A stretch of DNA of 64,000 nucleotides from NCBI RefSeq assembly GCF_000819805.1, contig NZ_CDCE01000034.1:838-64837 (forward strand), written 5' to 3'. Position numbers and translations under genes: made by a program. The notes under the pieces are model-generated. The model was given only the letters and a program-made list of their open reading frames with translations. It did not search any database and was not told the origin of the DNA. Below are positions 14,022 to 23,612 of this stretch, piece after piece (position 1 is the first letter of the stretch; each line of letters begins with the position of its first letter). This stretch comes from Aeromonas diversa CDC 2478-85 (GTDB lineage Bacteria; Pseudomonadota; Gammaproteobacteria; Enterobacterales; Aeromonadaceae).

Positions 14022-15071
14022 TTACATGGCGGTACGCGTGGGAAGGGGGGAGAGTAAGCGTGCCATCAGTTGAAACGGTAACTGGGGGAGCAGCATCTGG
14101 TTGAGGTTGCCGACAATAAAGTACCCCTTGTGCGGCGAATAGAAGGCAAACGAGCCCGTCGATCCACTGTGACCCATGGTTCTGGGCAGCGGTGCGAGCA
14201 GGCTCAACCAGCGCGGCAGGCTAAATTCCATAAACCCCAGGTTATAGCGCAGCGGAAACATGCTGAACTGTAACGACCTCGCCCGTTCTTCAGCGCCCAG
14301 GTTAGTGAGGGAAAAGAGGCGACCGCCAAAAAACGCCCGTATAAAGACCATCAGCTCTCTGGCGGTCGAGATGATGCCGCCGCTGGCCTTGCCACTGGCC
14401 AGAAAGTGGGGAGTGTGCAGCGCCTTGTCCCCGGCATAGACGATGGGAACAGGCCCCTGGCCGGTGGCCAGCCGCGTATCGCGCAAGCGCAACGGGTCAA
14501 CAATGATGCGTCGATAGATCTGCGCCAAGGGCTCACCCGTCAACTTTTCTAGCACAGCCCCGAGTAGCTCGAAGTTAATATCCGAGTAATAGGCCTTGTG
14601 GGGATGACGAGCGGGGAGTGGCGCCGCATATCGTCTGGTTTCATCGCACAGGTCCCGCAAGGTATAGGAAAAATCCCCCTCTAGCATGCGGCGCTTGAAG
14701 CCCCCTTTCTCATAGACATCCTCCATCCCGCTGTTCTGTGCCAGAAGATCCGCGAGGGTGAGCCGAAGACTGTCATCATGACCTCTATGTACGCACAGCC
14801 CCGTTATCAGCTCAGGCTCTACATAGCGTAAGAGGGGGTCATCGAGGGAGAGACGCTGTTGGTCAGCGCAATGAAACAGGCAGGCCGAGGTGAAGAGCTT
14901 GGTGATGCTGGCTATCAGAAAGGGAGAATCGAATGTGACATCGCCCTTGCTCCCTTGCCAGATGAAGTGGCCATCCAGGCTCTCGATCCGGCAGATCGCC
15001 TGATGCAGGGCTGGGCGGCGGACCAGTCGCGCGAAAACGGCGTCGAGCCGCTCGGCGTGCTCTGTGTTCAT
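14022..15071 (-). CDS. Beta-lactamase-related serine hydrolase
   Basis: A 349-aa penicillin-binding-protein/class C beta-lactamase fold enzyme. Catalytic S55 and K58 are in the SITK motif, the second motif is YYSDIN (Y162, with Asp in place of the usual Asn), and HSG in HSGSTGS serves as the third motif. There is no signal peptide, so it is probably a cytoplasmic esterase or peptidase rather than a resistance enzyme. Start at 15071 is favoured by GAGGAG 6 nt upstream; a longer frame begins at 15110. It is convergent with the PhzF gene. Confidence 0.88.
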   Translation of the reverse strand: MNTEHAERLDAVFARLVRRPALHQAICRIESLDGHFIWQGSKGDVTFDSPFLIASITKLFTSACLFHCADQQRLSLDDPLLRYVEPELITGLCVHRGHDDSLRLTLADLLAQNSGMEDVYEKGGFKRRMLEGDFSYTLRDLCDETRRYAAPLPARHPHKAYYSDINFELLGAVLEKLTGEPLAQIYRRIIVDPLRLRDTRLATGQGPVPIVYAGDKALHTPHFLASGKASGGIISTARELMVFIRAFFGGRLFSLTNLGAEERARSLQFSMFPLRYNLGFMEFSLPRWLSLLAPLPRTMGHSGSTGSFAFYSPHKGYFIVGNLNQMLLPQLPFQLMARLLSPLPTRTAM

Positions 15072-15400
15072 GGCGCTCCTCATCGACGTTGACAGGCAAG
15101 TGATGGCCATTGCTTCGCAATCAGCAGCCTATCGATTCCCGGCCAGCGCCACAAGCACGCCTCTGATTGCTCAACGTCAGCTCGAGGCAGTAAACGTTGA
15201 CAGATTTAAAGGACTTGAGCGTCGTGTTTCGCGGTTGCGCTTGCCGATGACCAATAAATAGGGCGATGAGGCGCGGTGTATACGATGACAACCTAGCCCC
15301 GTGAGAGCCGCCCCTGCCTCTTAGCCCCCTTGGTGGTGAAGAATCTGGCAGAAGGCCTGCGGATATGGTCCTGCCTCTGTGCCGGTGCAGAGACAGGGCC
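15072..15400. other. Intergenic region upstream of the serine hydrolase gene
   Basis: About 330 bases without a supported gene. It should contain the promoter of the serine hydrolase and the 3' end signals of the alkyltransferase gene; I see no clear terminator or operator. Confidence 0.4.
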
Positions 15401-16228
15401 TTACTCATAGCGTGCAGCCTCCCAGGCATGGATCGCCTGCTTGCGGGTCTCTCCCCAGTGATAGCCGCCGAGCCTGCCGTTTTGCTGGATAACGCGATGG
15501 CAGGGGATCATCAAGGCGACGGGGTTGGCGCCGACCGCCAGACCGACGGCTCTGGCGGCCTTGGGGTTGCCGACGGCGCTTGCCACTTGGGCGTAGCTCA
15601 CGACCCTGGCCGGCGGGATCTGCAGCAGCGCCTTCCATACGCTGATCTGAAAGTTGGTGCCACTCACATGCAGGGAGATGGGGCGGTCCGGGGTCTTGGC
15701 GCCGTCAAACATAGCGTCGATCACCGCCTGGGTGCGCGGCAGATCTTCCTCTAGCTGGGCCAAGGGCCAGGTGCGCCCAAGCGCGATCAGCGCCTCATCC
15801 GGCTCGGCCCCATCTTGAAACGAAAAGCTGCAGACCCCTCTGGGCGTGAGCGCAATAAAGGCGCGGCCAAAGGGGGTGTCGTGCACGGCGTGGGCGATGG
15901 TCAGCCCGGCCCCGCGCTGCTTGTACTCGCCCGGCGTCACCGCCTCCAGTTGTACAAAGTGATCGTAAAGCCGCGAGCCGCTGCTCAGGCCCAGGGTATC
16001 GGCCACATCCAGCAAGGGCCTGGATTCTTGCAACAGCACCTTGGCCCGCTCCAGAGTCAGCACCTGCAAATAGCGCTTGGGCGTCACCCCGGCCCAGCGG
16101 CTAAAGAGCCGCTGGAAGTGAAAGGGGCTTAGGTGAACGTGCGCTGCTATCTCGTCCAGGCTGGGCTGGCGCTCAACCTGGCTGGTGATAAAGGCGATCG
16201 CCGCGGCGATGCGTGCGTAGTCTGACAT
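15401..16228 (-). CDS. AraC-type regulator fused to O6-alkylguanine-DNA alkyltransferase (Ada-like)
   Basis: A 275-aa two-domain protein. Residues 1-105 form an AraC/XylS DNA-binding domain with two helix-turn-helix motifs. Residues 110-275 form a methylated-DNA-protein cysteine methyltransferase, with acceptor C243 in IPCHRV and the DNA-contacting ISVWKALLQIP and GNPKAARAVG segments. It lacks the N-terminal AdaA zinc domain that senses methylphosphotriesters in E. coli Ada, so how it senses damage is unclear. It repairs O6-methylguanine by suicide transfer and may autoregulate. It lies 30 bp after the SDR gene on the same strand, so they may be cotranscribed. Confidence 0.92.
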   Translation of the reverse strand: MSDYARIAAAIAFITSQVERQPSLDEIAAHVHLSPFHFQRLFSRWAGVTPKRYLQVLTLERAKVLLQESRPLLDVADTLGLSSGSRLYDHFVQLEAVTPGEYKQRGAGLTIAHAVHDTPFGRAFIALTPRGVCSFSFQDGAEPDEALIALGRTWPLAQLEEDLPRTQAVIDAMFDGAKTPDRPISLHVSGTNFQISVWKALLQIPPARVVSYAQVASAVGNPKAARAVGLAVGANPVALMIPCHRVIQQNGRLGGYHWGETRKQAIHAWEAARYE

Positions 16229-16258
16229 GAAGCGCTCTCACTGTGACGGCTGGCAGAT

Positions 16259-17023
16259 TCAGTGGCGACAAATCGATACGCCACCGTCGGCCAGCAGGGC
16301 AATGCCCGTGGTAAAGCTGGCGGCATCGGAGGCCAGATAGAGGGCCGACTGGGCTATCTCCTCTGGCTGGGCCAGGCGCTTGAGGGCATGCAGATTCTGC
16401 ACAAAGGCCAGGCTCTCCGGGGTATTGGTAAAGGCTCGCCCCATGGGGGTGTCCGTTCCGCCCGGCAGCAAGGCGTTGACCCGGATCCCCTGCGCCCCGA
16501 ACTCGGCGGCGAGGACCTGGGTCAGGCCGATAAGACCCGCCTTGCTCGCCCCATAGGCAGCCATACCGGGCAATCCCAGGGTATGGCCCACGAAGGTCGA
16601 GGTAAAGATGAGCGAGCCGCCCCCTCTGGCCTGCATGGCGGGGATCTGGTGCTTGGCCCCCACAAAGGCGCTGGTCAAATTGGTCTCGAGCGTCTCCTGC
16701 CACTGCGCCATCTCGAGTGTCTCCACACCGCCCACGGCCCCCGTGGTGCCGGCATTATTAAAGGCGATGTCCAGCCCCCCAAAGCGATCAACCGCAAGCG
16801 CGACCAGGGCCCTGGCATAGGCCTCACTTCTGACATCGCCCGCCAGACTCACTGCCTGACCCCCTGAGAGACTAATCTCCTCGACCAGGTCGTCAAGCTC
16901 CGCCTGGCGCCGTCCTCCGACGACGACCTGGGCGCCTTCCCGGGCAAAGAGCCTGGCGCTGGCACGGCCGATGCCAGAGCTGGCACCCGTGATGATGGCG
17001 ACCTTGTTAGACAGTATGGGCAT
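16259..17023 (-). CDS. Short-chain dehydrogenase/reductase
   Basis: A 254-aa classical SDR oxidoreductase. The NAD(P)-binding TGASSGIG lies at residues 13-20, NNAG follows near residue 90, and the YGASK catalytic Tyr-Lys pair lies near residues 155-159; the C-terminal LADGG is typical of the family. An Arg-rich VVGGRRQAE after the second strand suggests a preference for NADPH. Substrate unknown. Start ATG 17023. It precedes the alkyltransferase gene on the same strand. Confidence 0.92.
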   Translation of the reverse strand: MPILSNKVAIITGASSGIGRASARLFAREGAQVVVGGRRQAELDDLVEEISLSGGQAVSLAGDVRSEAYARALVALAVDRFGGLDIAFNNAGTTGAVGGVETLEMAQWQETLETNLTSAFVGAKHQIPAMQARGGGSLIFTSTFVGHTLGLPGMAAYGASKAGLIGLTQVLAAEFGAQGIRVNALLPGGTDTPMGRAFTNTPESLAFVQNLHALKRLAQPEEIAQSALYLASDAASFTTGIALLADGGVSICRH

Positions 17024-17286
17024 GGTGGACTCCTTGTTATGGCGGCGCCGCTGGCCATCAGCCGCGCTCGATGCCGGGTGGTTTCGGATTCACTATGCCG
17101 ATGCACTGCGGCAGCGACGACCCGGATCTTGCGCTCTTGCATCAGTGCTCTGCGAAGGCGCGGCGGCTGCAACAAAAGAGGCGATCTTTGGTCGCCAGCC
17201 TCTATAATGCGGCTCCTTTATGTCTGCCGGGTGGTTGTCCGGTGGTGTCGATGGCCGATAGCCGGCCGCCCGATAGAGACCCTCTC

Positions 17287-18600
17287 ATGCACACCCTGGA
17301 ACAGCTACGCGCAGGCGAACTCGGCGGCGCTCGCCATCTGAAACTCAGTGAAAACCTGACGACCTTCCCGCCCGAGATCCTGAGCCTCAAGGAGACGCTT
17401 GAGGTGCTCGATCTCACCGGCAATCAGCTCAGCACCTTGCCCGATGAGTTGGCCGAGTGCGCCCGGCTTCGCATCCTCTTCTGCTCGGAGAACCGCTTCA
17501 CCGAGCTGCCCGAGGTGTTGGGGCGTTGCCCGTCGCTCACCATGGTGGGCTTTAAGGCCAACCGGATCGCCCGGGTCAGCGAGGCGTCACTGCCGGCCGC
17601 CTTGCGCTGGTTGATCCTGACCGACAACGAGATTGAGAGCCTGCCCGATGCGCTGGGGTTGTGCCATGGTCTGCAAAAACTGATGCTGGCGGGCAACCGG
17701 CTCACCACACTGCCGGACCTGGCCCGCTGCCGGCGCCTCGAGCTGGTGCGGCTGTCGGCCAATCGCCTGGGCGAGCTTCCGTCGTCGCTGCTGGCCCTGC
17801 CGCGCCTGAGCTGGCTCGCCTTTGCCGGCAACCCCTGCTGCGTCGAGCCGGCGCGAGGGGAGAGTCCGGCGATCCCCTGGGATGCCTTGCACCTCGGGGA
17901 GCTGTTGGGGGAGGGGGCCTCGGGCCGGATTTTCTCGGCGAGGCTCCCGGGTGAGCGCCCCGTGGCGGTCAAGCTCTTCAAGGGCGCCATGACCAGCGAC
18001 GGTCTGCCCCGGAGCGAGATGGGGGCCGCGTTGGCGGCGGGCCGGCACCGCGCCTTGATCCCTTTGCTCGGTGAGGTGGTGGATCACCCGCAAGGGGTGC
18101 CGGCCCTGGTGATGGATCTCATCGAGCCTGCATTTGCCGCCTTGGCGGGGCCGCCGAGCCTGGACTCCTGCACCCGGGATGTCTACGCCGAGGCGTTTTG
18201 CCTGAGCCTACCGGCCGTATGCCAGCTTCTGTGGGCCATCGCCTCGGTGGGAGCGCACCTGCACGCTCGTGGAATCCTGCACGGGGATCTCTATGGCCAT
18301 AACATCCTGCACAACGGGGCGGGCCGTGCCCTGCTCGGCGACTTCGGCGCGGCCTCCTGCTATGAGCCGGGATCGGCTCTGGGGCTGGCGCTCGAGCGTA
18401 TCGAGGTGCGTGCCTTCGGTTGTCTCATCGAGGAGCTGCTGGCCCGAAGCACCGGGCAGGACGCCACGGCGAGCGCGCTTTCGCAGCTGGCCTTGGCGTG
18501 TCTGTCCGAGTCAGGGGGCGATCGCCCTGTGTTTGCCGAGCTGGCGGCCAGGCTAGCCACCCTGGCCCGCCCGGTGGGGAGCCGATTGCCCCTTGCATGA
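17287..18600 (+). CDS. Leucine-rich repeat protein with C-terminal protein-kinase domain
   Basis: A 437-aa cytosolic protein. Residues 1-190 carry about eight leucine-rich repeats (LxxLxLxxNxLxxLP pattern). Residues 200-437 form a Ser/Thr kinase-like domain: glycine loop LGEGASGRIFSA, VAIK-type Lys in PVAVKLFKG, catalytic loop HGDLYGHN (HRD replaced by HGD, catalytic Asp and Asn kept) and DFG in LLGDFGAAS. An active kinase is therefore plausible. I use the ATG at 17287, where similarity begins; an upstream in-frame ATG at 17251 is possible. LRR-kinase fusions are widespread in some proteobacteria, but their substrates are mostly unknown. Confidence 0.88.
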   Translation: MHTLEQLRAGELGGARHLKLSENLTTFPPEILSLKETLEVLDLTGNQLSTLPDELAECARLRILFCSENRFTELPEVLGRCPSLTMVGFKANRIARVSEASLPAALRWLILTDNEIESLPDALGLCHGLQKLMLAGNRLTTLPDLARCRRLELVRLSANRLGELPSSLLALPRLSWLAFAGNPCCVEPARGESPAIPWDALHLGELLGEGASGRIFSARLPGERPVAVKLFKGAMTSDGLPRSEMGAALAAGRHRALIPLLGEVVDHPQGVPALVMDLIEPAFAALAGPPSLDSCTRDVYAEAFCLSLPAVCQLLWAIASVGAHLHARGILHGDLYGHNILHNGAGRALLGDFGAASCYEPGSALGLALERIEVRAFGCLIEELLARSTGQDATASALSQLALACLSESGGDRPVFAELAARLATLARPVGSRLPLA

Positions 18601-18683
18601 TCCCAAGCCCCTTGGGCATAGTGGTATTCGTTACACACCTTTGGCGCCATTTCGCTGGCGTTTCACTGCGATGGAGAGAGACG

Positions 18684-19355
18684 ATGGAAGCTGCGTTCTG
18701 GCATCAGCGTTGGGAAGAGAACCGGATCGGGTTCCATCAGAGCGATTTTAACGGTTGGCTTAAGACCTGGTGGGCGGCCCAGCGCATGGATCAGCCTGTG
18801 CTGGTGCCCCTGTGCGGCAAGTCCCGCGACATGGTGTGGCTGTGCGAGCAGGGCCATGAGGTCCACGGTTTCGAGCTTTCGCCGCTCGCCGTCGAGCAGT
18901 TTTTCAGCGAGCAGGGGTGGACCCCTGCGTGCGCCGAAGAGGGGCCTTATCGCCGTTTCTCCCACGGGGATCTGCACCTCTATCAGGGGGACTTCTTCGC
19001 CGCCTGGCAGTTGGAGCAGCGCTATCGGCTGGTCTATGACAGGGCGTCGCTGATTGCCTTGCCAGCCCCGCTGCGCCTGCAATACGCCCAGCAGCTGGCC
19101 CGCATGGTGGTCGAGGGGGGAGAGATCCTTCTGGTGACGGTGGAATATCAGCCCGATCCTCAGCGAGAGCCCCCCTTCTCGGTGAGCGAGCTCGAGGTGC
19201 GTCGCCTGTTTGAGCCTCACTTCGCGGTCACCGTGCTGGGGCGTCAGCGCGAGGGGGATCACCCCAGGGTAGCGAGCGGTCAGCTCTCCTATTTCGATGA
19301 GGTCTGTTATCGCCTGGTGCGGCGTGCCAACAAGACGCTACCACCTTTGATATAG
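18684..19355 (+). CDS. tpm: Thiopurine S-methyltransferase
   Basis: A 223-aa SAM-dependent methyltransferase of the bacterial TPMT family. It opens with the family hallmark FWHQRWEENRIGFHQ, followed by VLVPLCGKSRDM (SAM motif I) and the HGFELSPLAVEQFF acidic segment. Enzymes of this family methylate thiopurines, and in Pseudomonas and relatives methylate selenium and tellurium oxyanions. Start ATG 18684 behind GAGAGAG; the open frame extends further upstream but without similarity. It is 83 bp after the LRR-kinase gene. Confidence 0.95.
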   Translation: MEAAFWHQRWEENRIGFHQSDFNGWLKTWWAAQRMDQPVLVPLCGKSRDMVWLCEQGHEVHGFELSPLAVEQFFSEQGWTPACAEEGPYRRFSHGDLHLYQGDFFAAWQLEQRYRLVYDRASLIALPAPLRLQYAQQLARMVVEGGEILLVTVEYQPDPQREPPFSVSELEVRRLFEPHFAVTVLGRQREGDHPRVASGQLSYFDEVCYRLVRRANKTLPPLI

Positions 19356-19506
19356 ATCAACGCCGCTGCCGCCCCAACTCCCTATGATGAGCCTGTTTCT
19401 CAATCACTGTTGGCATCGTGGCAGCCAGGCTGCCCGACACAATCGGTGTCTGATTTTCACGCTCATGTTCACTTTGCGGCCAAGCCGTATTTAATGTGGT
19501 ATTTCC

Positions 19507-19531
19507 AGCCGACCCAAAGGGTCGGCTTTTT
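19507..19531. terminator. Rho-independent terminator between tpm and the M16 protease gene
   Basis: Stem AGCCGACCC / GGGTCGGCT with an AAA loop, followed by TTTTTC on the plus strand. It lies between convergent genes. Confidence 0.85.
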
Positions 19532-19579
19532 CTTGGGTGCTCGTCCAGAAAACGCCGCGCAGGCGGCGTGTCCATACAC

Positions 19580-22357
19580 TCAGAGGTTATAGAACTTGCG
19601 GGCGTTCAAGCGAAACGCACGAGTATCGTCGATGAGACGCCCCTCGATGCGCTCGTCGTGCTGATGCCCCTGGCCGTAACTGCAGAGGATCACGCGATCC
19701 GAAGTGCGTGAGCGCAGCCGGGTGATAAAGCGGATGAGATCGGCACGGGTGAGCTGCCCGACTTCATCATGTACCCGCTCGCGTTGATCGAATCCCCAAT
19801 CCTTGTTGCCGATGCTGACCCACAGCCTCTGTCCTCGGGTACGCAGGTTGGCGTCGCGCTCGGAGAGCTGCGCCTGCAATCCCACCTTGCTCGCCTGCCA
19901 CTGGGCCTCGGTCAGCTCGAGCATGGCGAGCGGGAAGAGATCGATAAACTCCTCGATGGCATCGAGCAGGATCTGGGGTCCGGCCACCGGCGATTGAATA
20001 TAGAAGATGAGGCCCGGGTGGCGATTCAAGGGCAGGTTGCCGCTACCCACCACATAGCCGAGCTGCTGACGGGTGCGCAACTCGTGAAAGAAGGTGGACG
20101 ACATGATGTGGTTGGCCAGGGTGAAGCAGGCGATATCCCTGGGGCGGGTGGTGCGCGACTGGTAGTAGACCAGCAAGGCCGAGTCGGCGTGTTCGCAGCC
20201 GTGCTCGCGAATGAGGGTGCCACGCCCGCCGATGTCGATCAGGCGGCGGCGGGTCTCGCGGCTCGGCTGGCTGTAGGGGGCGAGGTGACGCTCGAGCAGG
20301 GCGGCCAGGGCCATCGTCTCATCCTCGAGCCAGTCCCCATGGGCCAGGCACTCCACGTGGATCTCCTGAAACAGGCTGGCGACAAACTCGGGCATGTCCC
20401 CAAGCTCGGTGGCCCTGAGGTGGGGCAACAGCTGCTCGAAGGGGGGATTGTTGGGCTGCAGCAAGGAGGTGAGCTGGTTAAAGAGCTGGCTTATTGGGCG
20501 ACTGTGGGCCTGATTCTCCCAGTTGCGGATGAGCGCCTCCTTGATCTCCTTGAAACGCTCGGGATCCGGGTAACCCAGGGTGCGGTTGGAGAGAATCATG
20601 TCGAGCAGGGCGAGCTGATGCTCCGAGAACCCCTGGATGGCGATGGAGAAGCCCCCCTGGTGGGCGTAGAGCTGGTATGAGAGGCCGGCCAGCTCTGCCT
20701 GGTAGGTGAGGGCGCCTAGGTGATCGCTCAGCAGCTCCACCGCCAGACGCGCCATGGCGATATGGCGCGGGCTTTTGACCGCATGCTCGCTATCGAAGGC
20801 CACATAGAGGTTACCCTTGGGCACCCGGTAGTGGCCATCGTGCAGGTGCCAGAGGCGAAACCCGGGGCGATCGATGAGGGGGACCGGAATATCGGTGGAG
20901 AGGGCCGGGAGCCGGGCACTCAGGCGCTGACAGATAAAGGGGTTGTGCTCGGGCAGGGCCAGCTCGGGGTGGGGCAGGGCCTCGCGCCAGATCTGGCATT
21001 GGTCCGCAGGCAGGGCAGTCACGCCATAAGGGGTGTGATACCAGGGGGCGTGGCGGTCGACCCGCGCCTCGGGGGCCGTGACGACCAGCCTCATGTTATC
21101 CGGGGTAAAGGCATCCATCAGGTCGGCGAGCTGCGCCGGATCGCATCCCGTCATCATGTAGTCCCCGTAGAGCAGATCCTCGGGGGCATAGACGAAGAGG
21201 TTCAGCACCAGCCCCGATACGGTGTCGATGGGGCGTCCACGCTCTTGAAAGCGGAAGGCCGATTCGAGCACCCAGCGCTTCTCCTCGTAGCGCCACGGCT
21301 CGAGACCGTGGCGGCGCACCAGCGCCAGATAGCCAAACAGCAGCTCGACTATCTCGTCCACCCGCTCGAGCCCCTGGGGGGTGAGGGCAAAGGTGACGCA
21401 GAAGTCCTTGAAGTTGCTGCCGCTCACTCCGCTACCCGCCGAGAGCTGATTGCACCAGCCTAACCGCTTGAGCAGGGCCAGCAGGCTCCCCTTGCTTTCG
21501 TCGCCGATGAGGTGACTCAGGAAGGTGAGGGGCTTTTGACGATAGAGGTGATCCAGGTTCGGCAGGGGGAAGACCACCGAGAGGCGGCGGCTCTCCTTGA
21601 CCGGGGCTATCTCGATGCGGATGGCCAGATCGTCGGGGCGATAGAGGGGCTCGGCGATCGCCGGGGCGCCCAGATTGCGATTCAAGACGGGTGTAAAGAG
21701 GTCAACGGCAAAGGCCTGCAACTCATCGAGGGGGCGGGGGGCGAGCAGCACCAGCGCCATGCGGTCGCTGCTGTAGTGGCGCTCGTAAAAATCGAGCAGT
21801 TCGCCACGCAGGGCTCGCCCCGGTCGATCGGCCAGGGTCTCCAGATTACCCACCGAGAACTTGGCAAAGGGGTGTGCGGGGTTAGCCGTCTCCTTGTGTA
21901 CCTGATAGCTGCGGCGCACGTCGTCTTGCAACTTGAGGCGATACTCGGAGTCGATGGCGTTGCGCTCCTTGTCCACCAGTTCGGGGGTGAAGGTGGGGGA
22001 GATGAAGAACTGGGCGAAGCGCTCAAGCGCCGGCGCCAGGTAATCATCGTCGATGTCGAAGTAATAATTGGTGTATTCGGTCCCGGTCCAGGCGTTGTTG
22101 CTGCCCCCGTGGCGGCTGATAAATTGCTGGTACTCCCCCGCCTTGGGAAAATCCCGGGTGCCGAGAAACAGCATATGCTCGAGAAAGTGGGCCATTCCTT
22201 CCCGATCGGCGGGATCATCGAAGTGACCGCAATTGACGGCCATCGACGCCGCCGACTTGTCGGCGTCCGGATCTTCGATGAGCAGCACCCTCAGGCCGTT
22301 GTCGAGCACAAGGTAGCGGTAGAGTCGGTCGTCATTGGGGCTGACAAGGGGCGTCAT
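19580..22357 (-). CDS. M16 (insulinase/pitrilysin) family zinc protease
   Basis: A 925-aa protein related to protease III. The inverted zinc motif HFLEH is at residues 57-61 (H57, catalytic E60, H61), with the third ligand in the downstream NAIDSEY helix (E of SEY). The rest forms the tandem M16 domains that build a closed chamber for short peptides. Unlike E. coli PtrA there is no signal peptide, so it should act in the cytoplasm on small peptides. Start ATG 22357. It stands alone between convergent tpm and divergent sixA. Confidence 0.93.
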   Translation of the reverse strand: MTPLVSPNDDRLYRYLVLDNGLRVLLIEDPDADKSAASMAVNCGHFDDPADREGMAHFLEHMLFLGTRDFPKAGEYQQFISRHGGSNNAWTGTEYTNYYFDIDDDYLAPALERFAQFFISPTFTPELVDKERNAIDSEYRLKLQDDVRRSYQVHKETANPAHPFAKFSVGNLETLADRPGRALRGELLDFYERHYSSDRMALVLLAPRPLDELQAFAVDLFTPVLNRNLGAPAIAEPLYRPDDLAIRIEIAPVKESRRLSVVFPLPNLDHLYRQKPLTFLSHLIGDESKGSLLALLKRLGWCNQLSAGSGVSGSNFKDFCVTFALTPQGLERVDEIVELLFGYLALVRRHGLEPWRYEEKRWVLESAFRFQERGRPIDTVSGLVLNLFVYAPEDLLYGDYMMTGCDPAQLADLMDAFTPDNMRLVVTAPEARVDRHAPWYHTPYGVTALPADQCQIWREALPHPELALPEHNPFICQRLSARLPALSTDIPVPLIDRPGFRLWHLHDGHYRVPKGNLYVAFDSEHAVKSPRHIAMARLAVELLSDHLGALTYQAELAGLSYQLYAHQGGFSIAIQGFSEHQLALLDMILSNRTLGYPDPERFKEIKEALIRNWENQAHSRPISQLFNQLTSLLQPNNPPFEQLLPHLRATELGDMPEFVASLFQEIHVECLAHGDWLEDETMALAALLERHLAPYSQPSRETRRRLIDIGGRGTLIREHGCEHADSALLVYYQSRTTRPRDIACFTLANHIMSSTFFHELRTRQQLGYVVGSGNLPLNRHPGLIFYIQSPVAGPQILLDAIEEFIDLFPLAMLELTEAQWQASKVGLQAQLSERDANLRTRGQRLWVSIGNKDWGFDQRERVHDEVGQLTRADLIRFITRLRSRTSDRVILCSYGQGHQHDERIEGRLIDDTRAFRLNARKFYNL

Positions 22358-22516
22358 AGTGGGATCCGATACGCAAGTGTTTGGGAACTAAAGACAATTA
22401 TTGACCTCTGCCCAAGGTGAGGCAAACCCTTTTCTGCGACTTGGTGCAATTGTTTCACTCAATGAGGCAGGGTAAGATCCCCCGCGCATTCCATAGGCCC
22501 GATGGGCGAGGTAGTA

Positions 22517-22993
22517 ATGAAAATCTACATCATGCGTCACGGCCAGGCCGGCATGAACGCCAAGAGTGATGAAACCCGTCCTCTCACCGAGCAGGGGATC
22601 CAGGAGTCTGTGCAGATGGCTCGCTGGTTGGCTCCCCAACTTTCCCGTCTGGATCGCGTGATCCACAGCCCCTATCTGAGAGCGAGGGAGACGTGGCTCG
22701 CCATATGCAGCGAACTCCCCGAGGTCTCGGTTGTCGAAGAGAGTGACGAGATCACGCCCTATGGGGATGCGGTGCGGGTCGCCAGTTATCTGGAGGCCTT
22801 GTCCGGTGAGGTCGAGAGCCTGCTGGTGGTGAGCCACCTTCCGCTGGTCGGCTATCTGGTCCATGCCCTCTGCCCCGGCCACGAGGCCCCCCTGTTTGCC
22901 ACCTCTGGGCTGGCGTGCATCGAGTTTGATGAGGGACGAGGGGTGTTGCGTTGGCTCGAAGGGCCGCATACAATCAAGGAAACAAATTCGTAA
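22517..22993 (+). CDS. sixA: Phosphohistidine phosphatase SixA
   Basis: A 158-aa histidine phosphatase with the catalytic RHG (R7, H8, G9) at the very N-terminus and a second histidine in VVSHLPLVG. SixA removes phosphate from Hpt-domain histidines such as ArcB and from phosphotransferase components. Start ATG 22517 behind GGCGAGGT; an in-frame ATG at 22502 has no site. It is divergent from the protease gene and precedes ytfK by 113 bp. The hybrid kinase at 40188 has an Hpt domain, but any link to SixA is speculative. Confidence 0.93.
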   Translation: MKIYIMRHGQAGMNAKSDETRPLTEQGIQESVQMARWLAPQLSRLDRVIHSPYLRARETWLAICSELPEVSVVEESDEITPYGDAVRVASYLEALSGEVESLLVVSHLPLVGYLVHALCPGHEAPLFATSGLACIEFDEGRGVLRWLEGPHTIKETNS

Positions 22994-23106
22994 CATTCGG
23001 TTGCAAATTTGGCATGATTAAAATAATTAGAATTTAAAACCAAACAATCAGAACTTTATCGCAGACGCTGTGGTCAACTGAGTAGAACTAACGAGGGTGA
23101 TATCGC

Positions 23107-23313
23107 ATGCGCGTGTTTAAGAAGTATCTGCCTTTGATGATTGCCAAGCATGTCAAAACCTTTTTCAAGGGGCGGATTTATGTTCACGGACGAGGGCGTT
23201 TTGACTTCGAGGGGGGGCATCTGCTCATGCCGCCCCGGCCCGATGAACCCCACCGACTCACGGTGCAGGAGGTCAACGAGATGATTGACCGATTGCATGT
23301 GGAAGCCGCCTAA
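23107..23313 (+). CDS. ytfK: YtfK-like DUF1107 small protein
   Basis: A 68-aa protein that aligns from end to end by eye with E. coli YtfK: FKKYLPLMIAKHVKTFFKGR corresponds to the [20 protein letters not shown] region, followed by a similar IYVHGRGRFDFEGG. In E. coli YtfK promotes SpoT-dependent (p)ppGpp build-up under phosphate or fatty-acid starvation. Start ATG 23107, with GAGGGTGAT just upstream. It has its own strong hairpin at 23316-23340. Confidence 0.9.
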   Translation: MRVFKKYLPLMIAKHVKTFFKGRIYVHGRGRFDFEGGHLLMPPRPDEPHRLTVQEVNEMIDRLHVEAA

Positions 23314-23315
23314 GC

Positions 23316-23340
23316 ACCAGGGCCCCATCGGGGCCCTGGT
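23316..23340 (+). terminator. Hairpin after ytfK
   Basis: Perfect stem ACCAGGGCCCC / GGGGCCCTGGT with a three-base loop, 3 bp after the stop. The following T-tract is weak (TCGTTTCC), so termination may be incomplete. Confidence 0.6.
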
Positions 23341-23612
23341 TCGTTTCCGGGGCTCGAGATAGGATTGTTGCAATCTGGTTGCTGTTGTTATTTTGAGATA
23401 ACAATCTGGTTTTTTAATCTCCATTAGTCGAACCTGCTTTTTTCTTGTGGAAATCCCACCAAGTTGGTGGGATAGTGCTTTGGCTCAGGCTGAAGTGACA
23501 CAATAATATCGCTCAGACGGTGCGTAGGGGGGCGGGAGCGCCCCCTCTGTCCACTTGCAGCGCAATGCCTGGGTCGCGGCAAGGACATCGCCTGTCTGTG
23601 CTCATGGATTCG

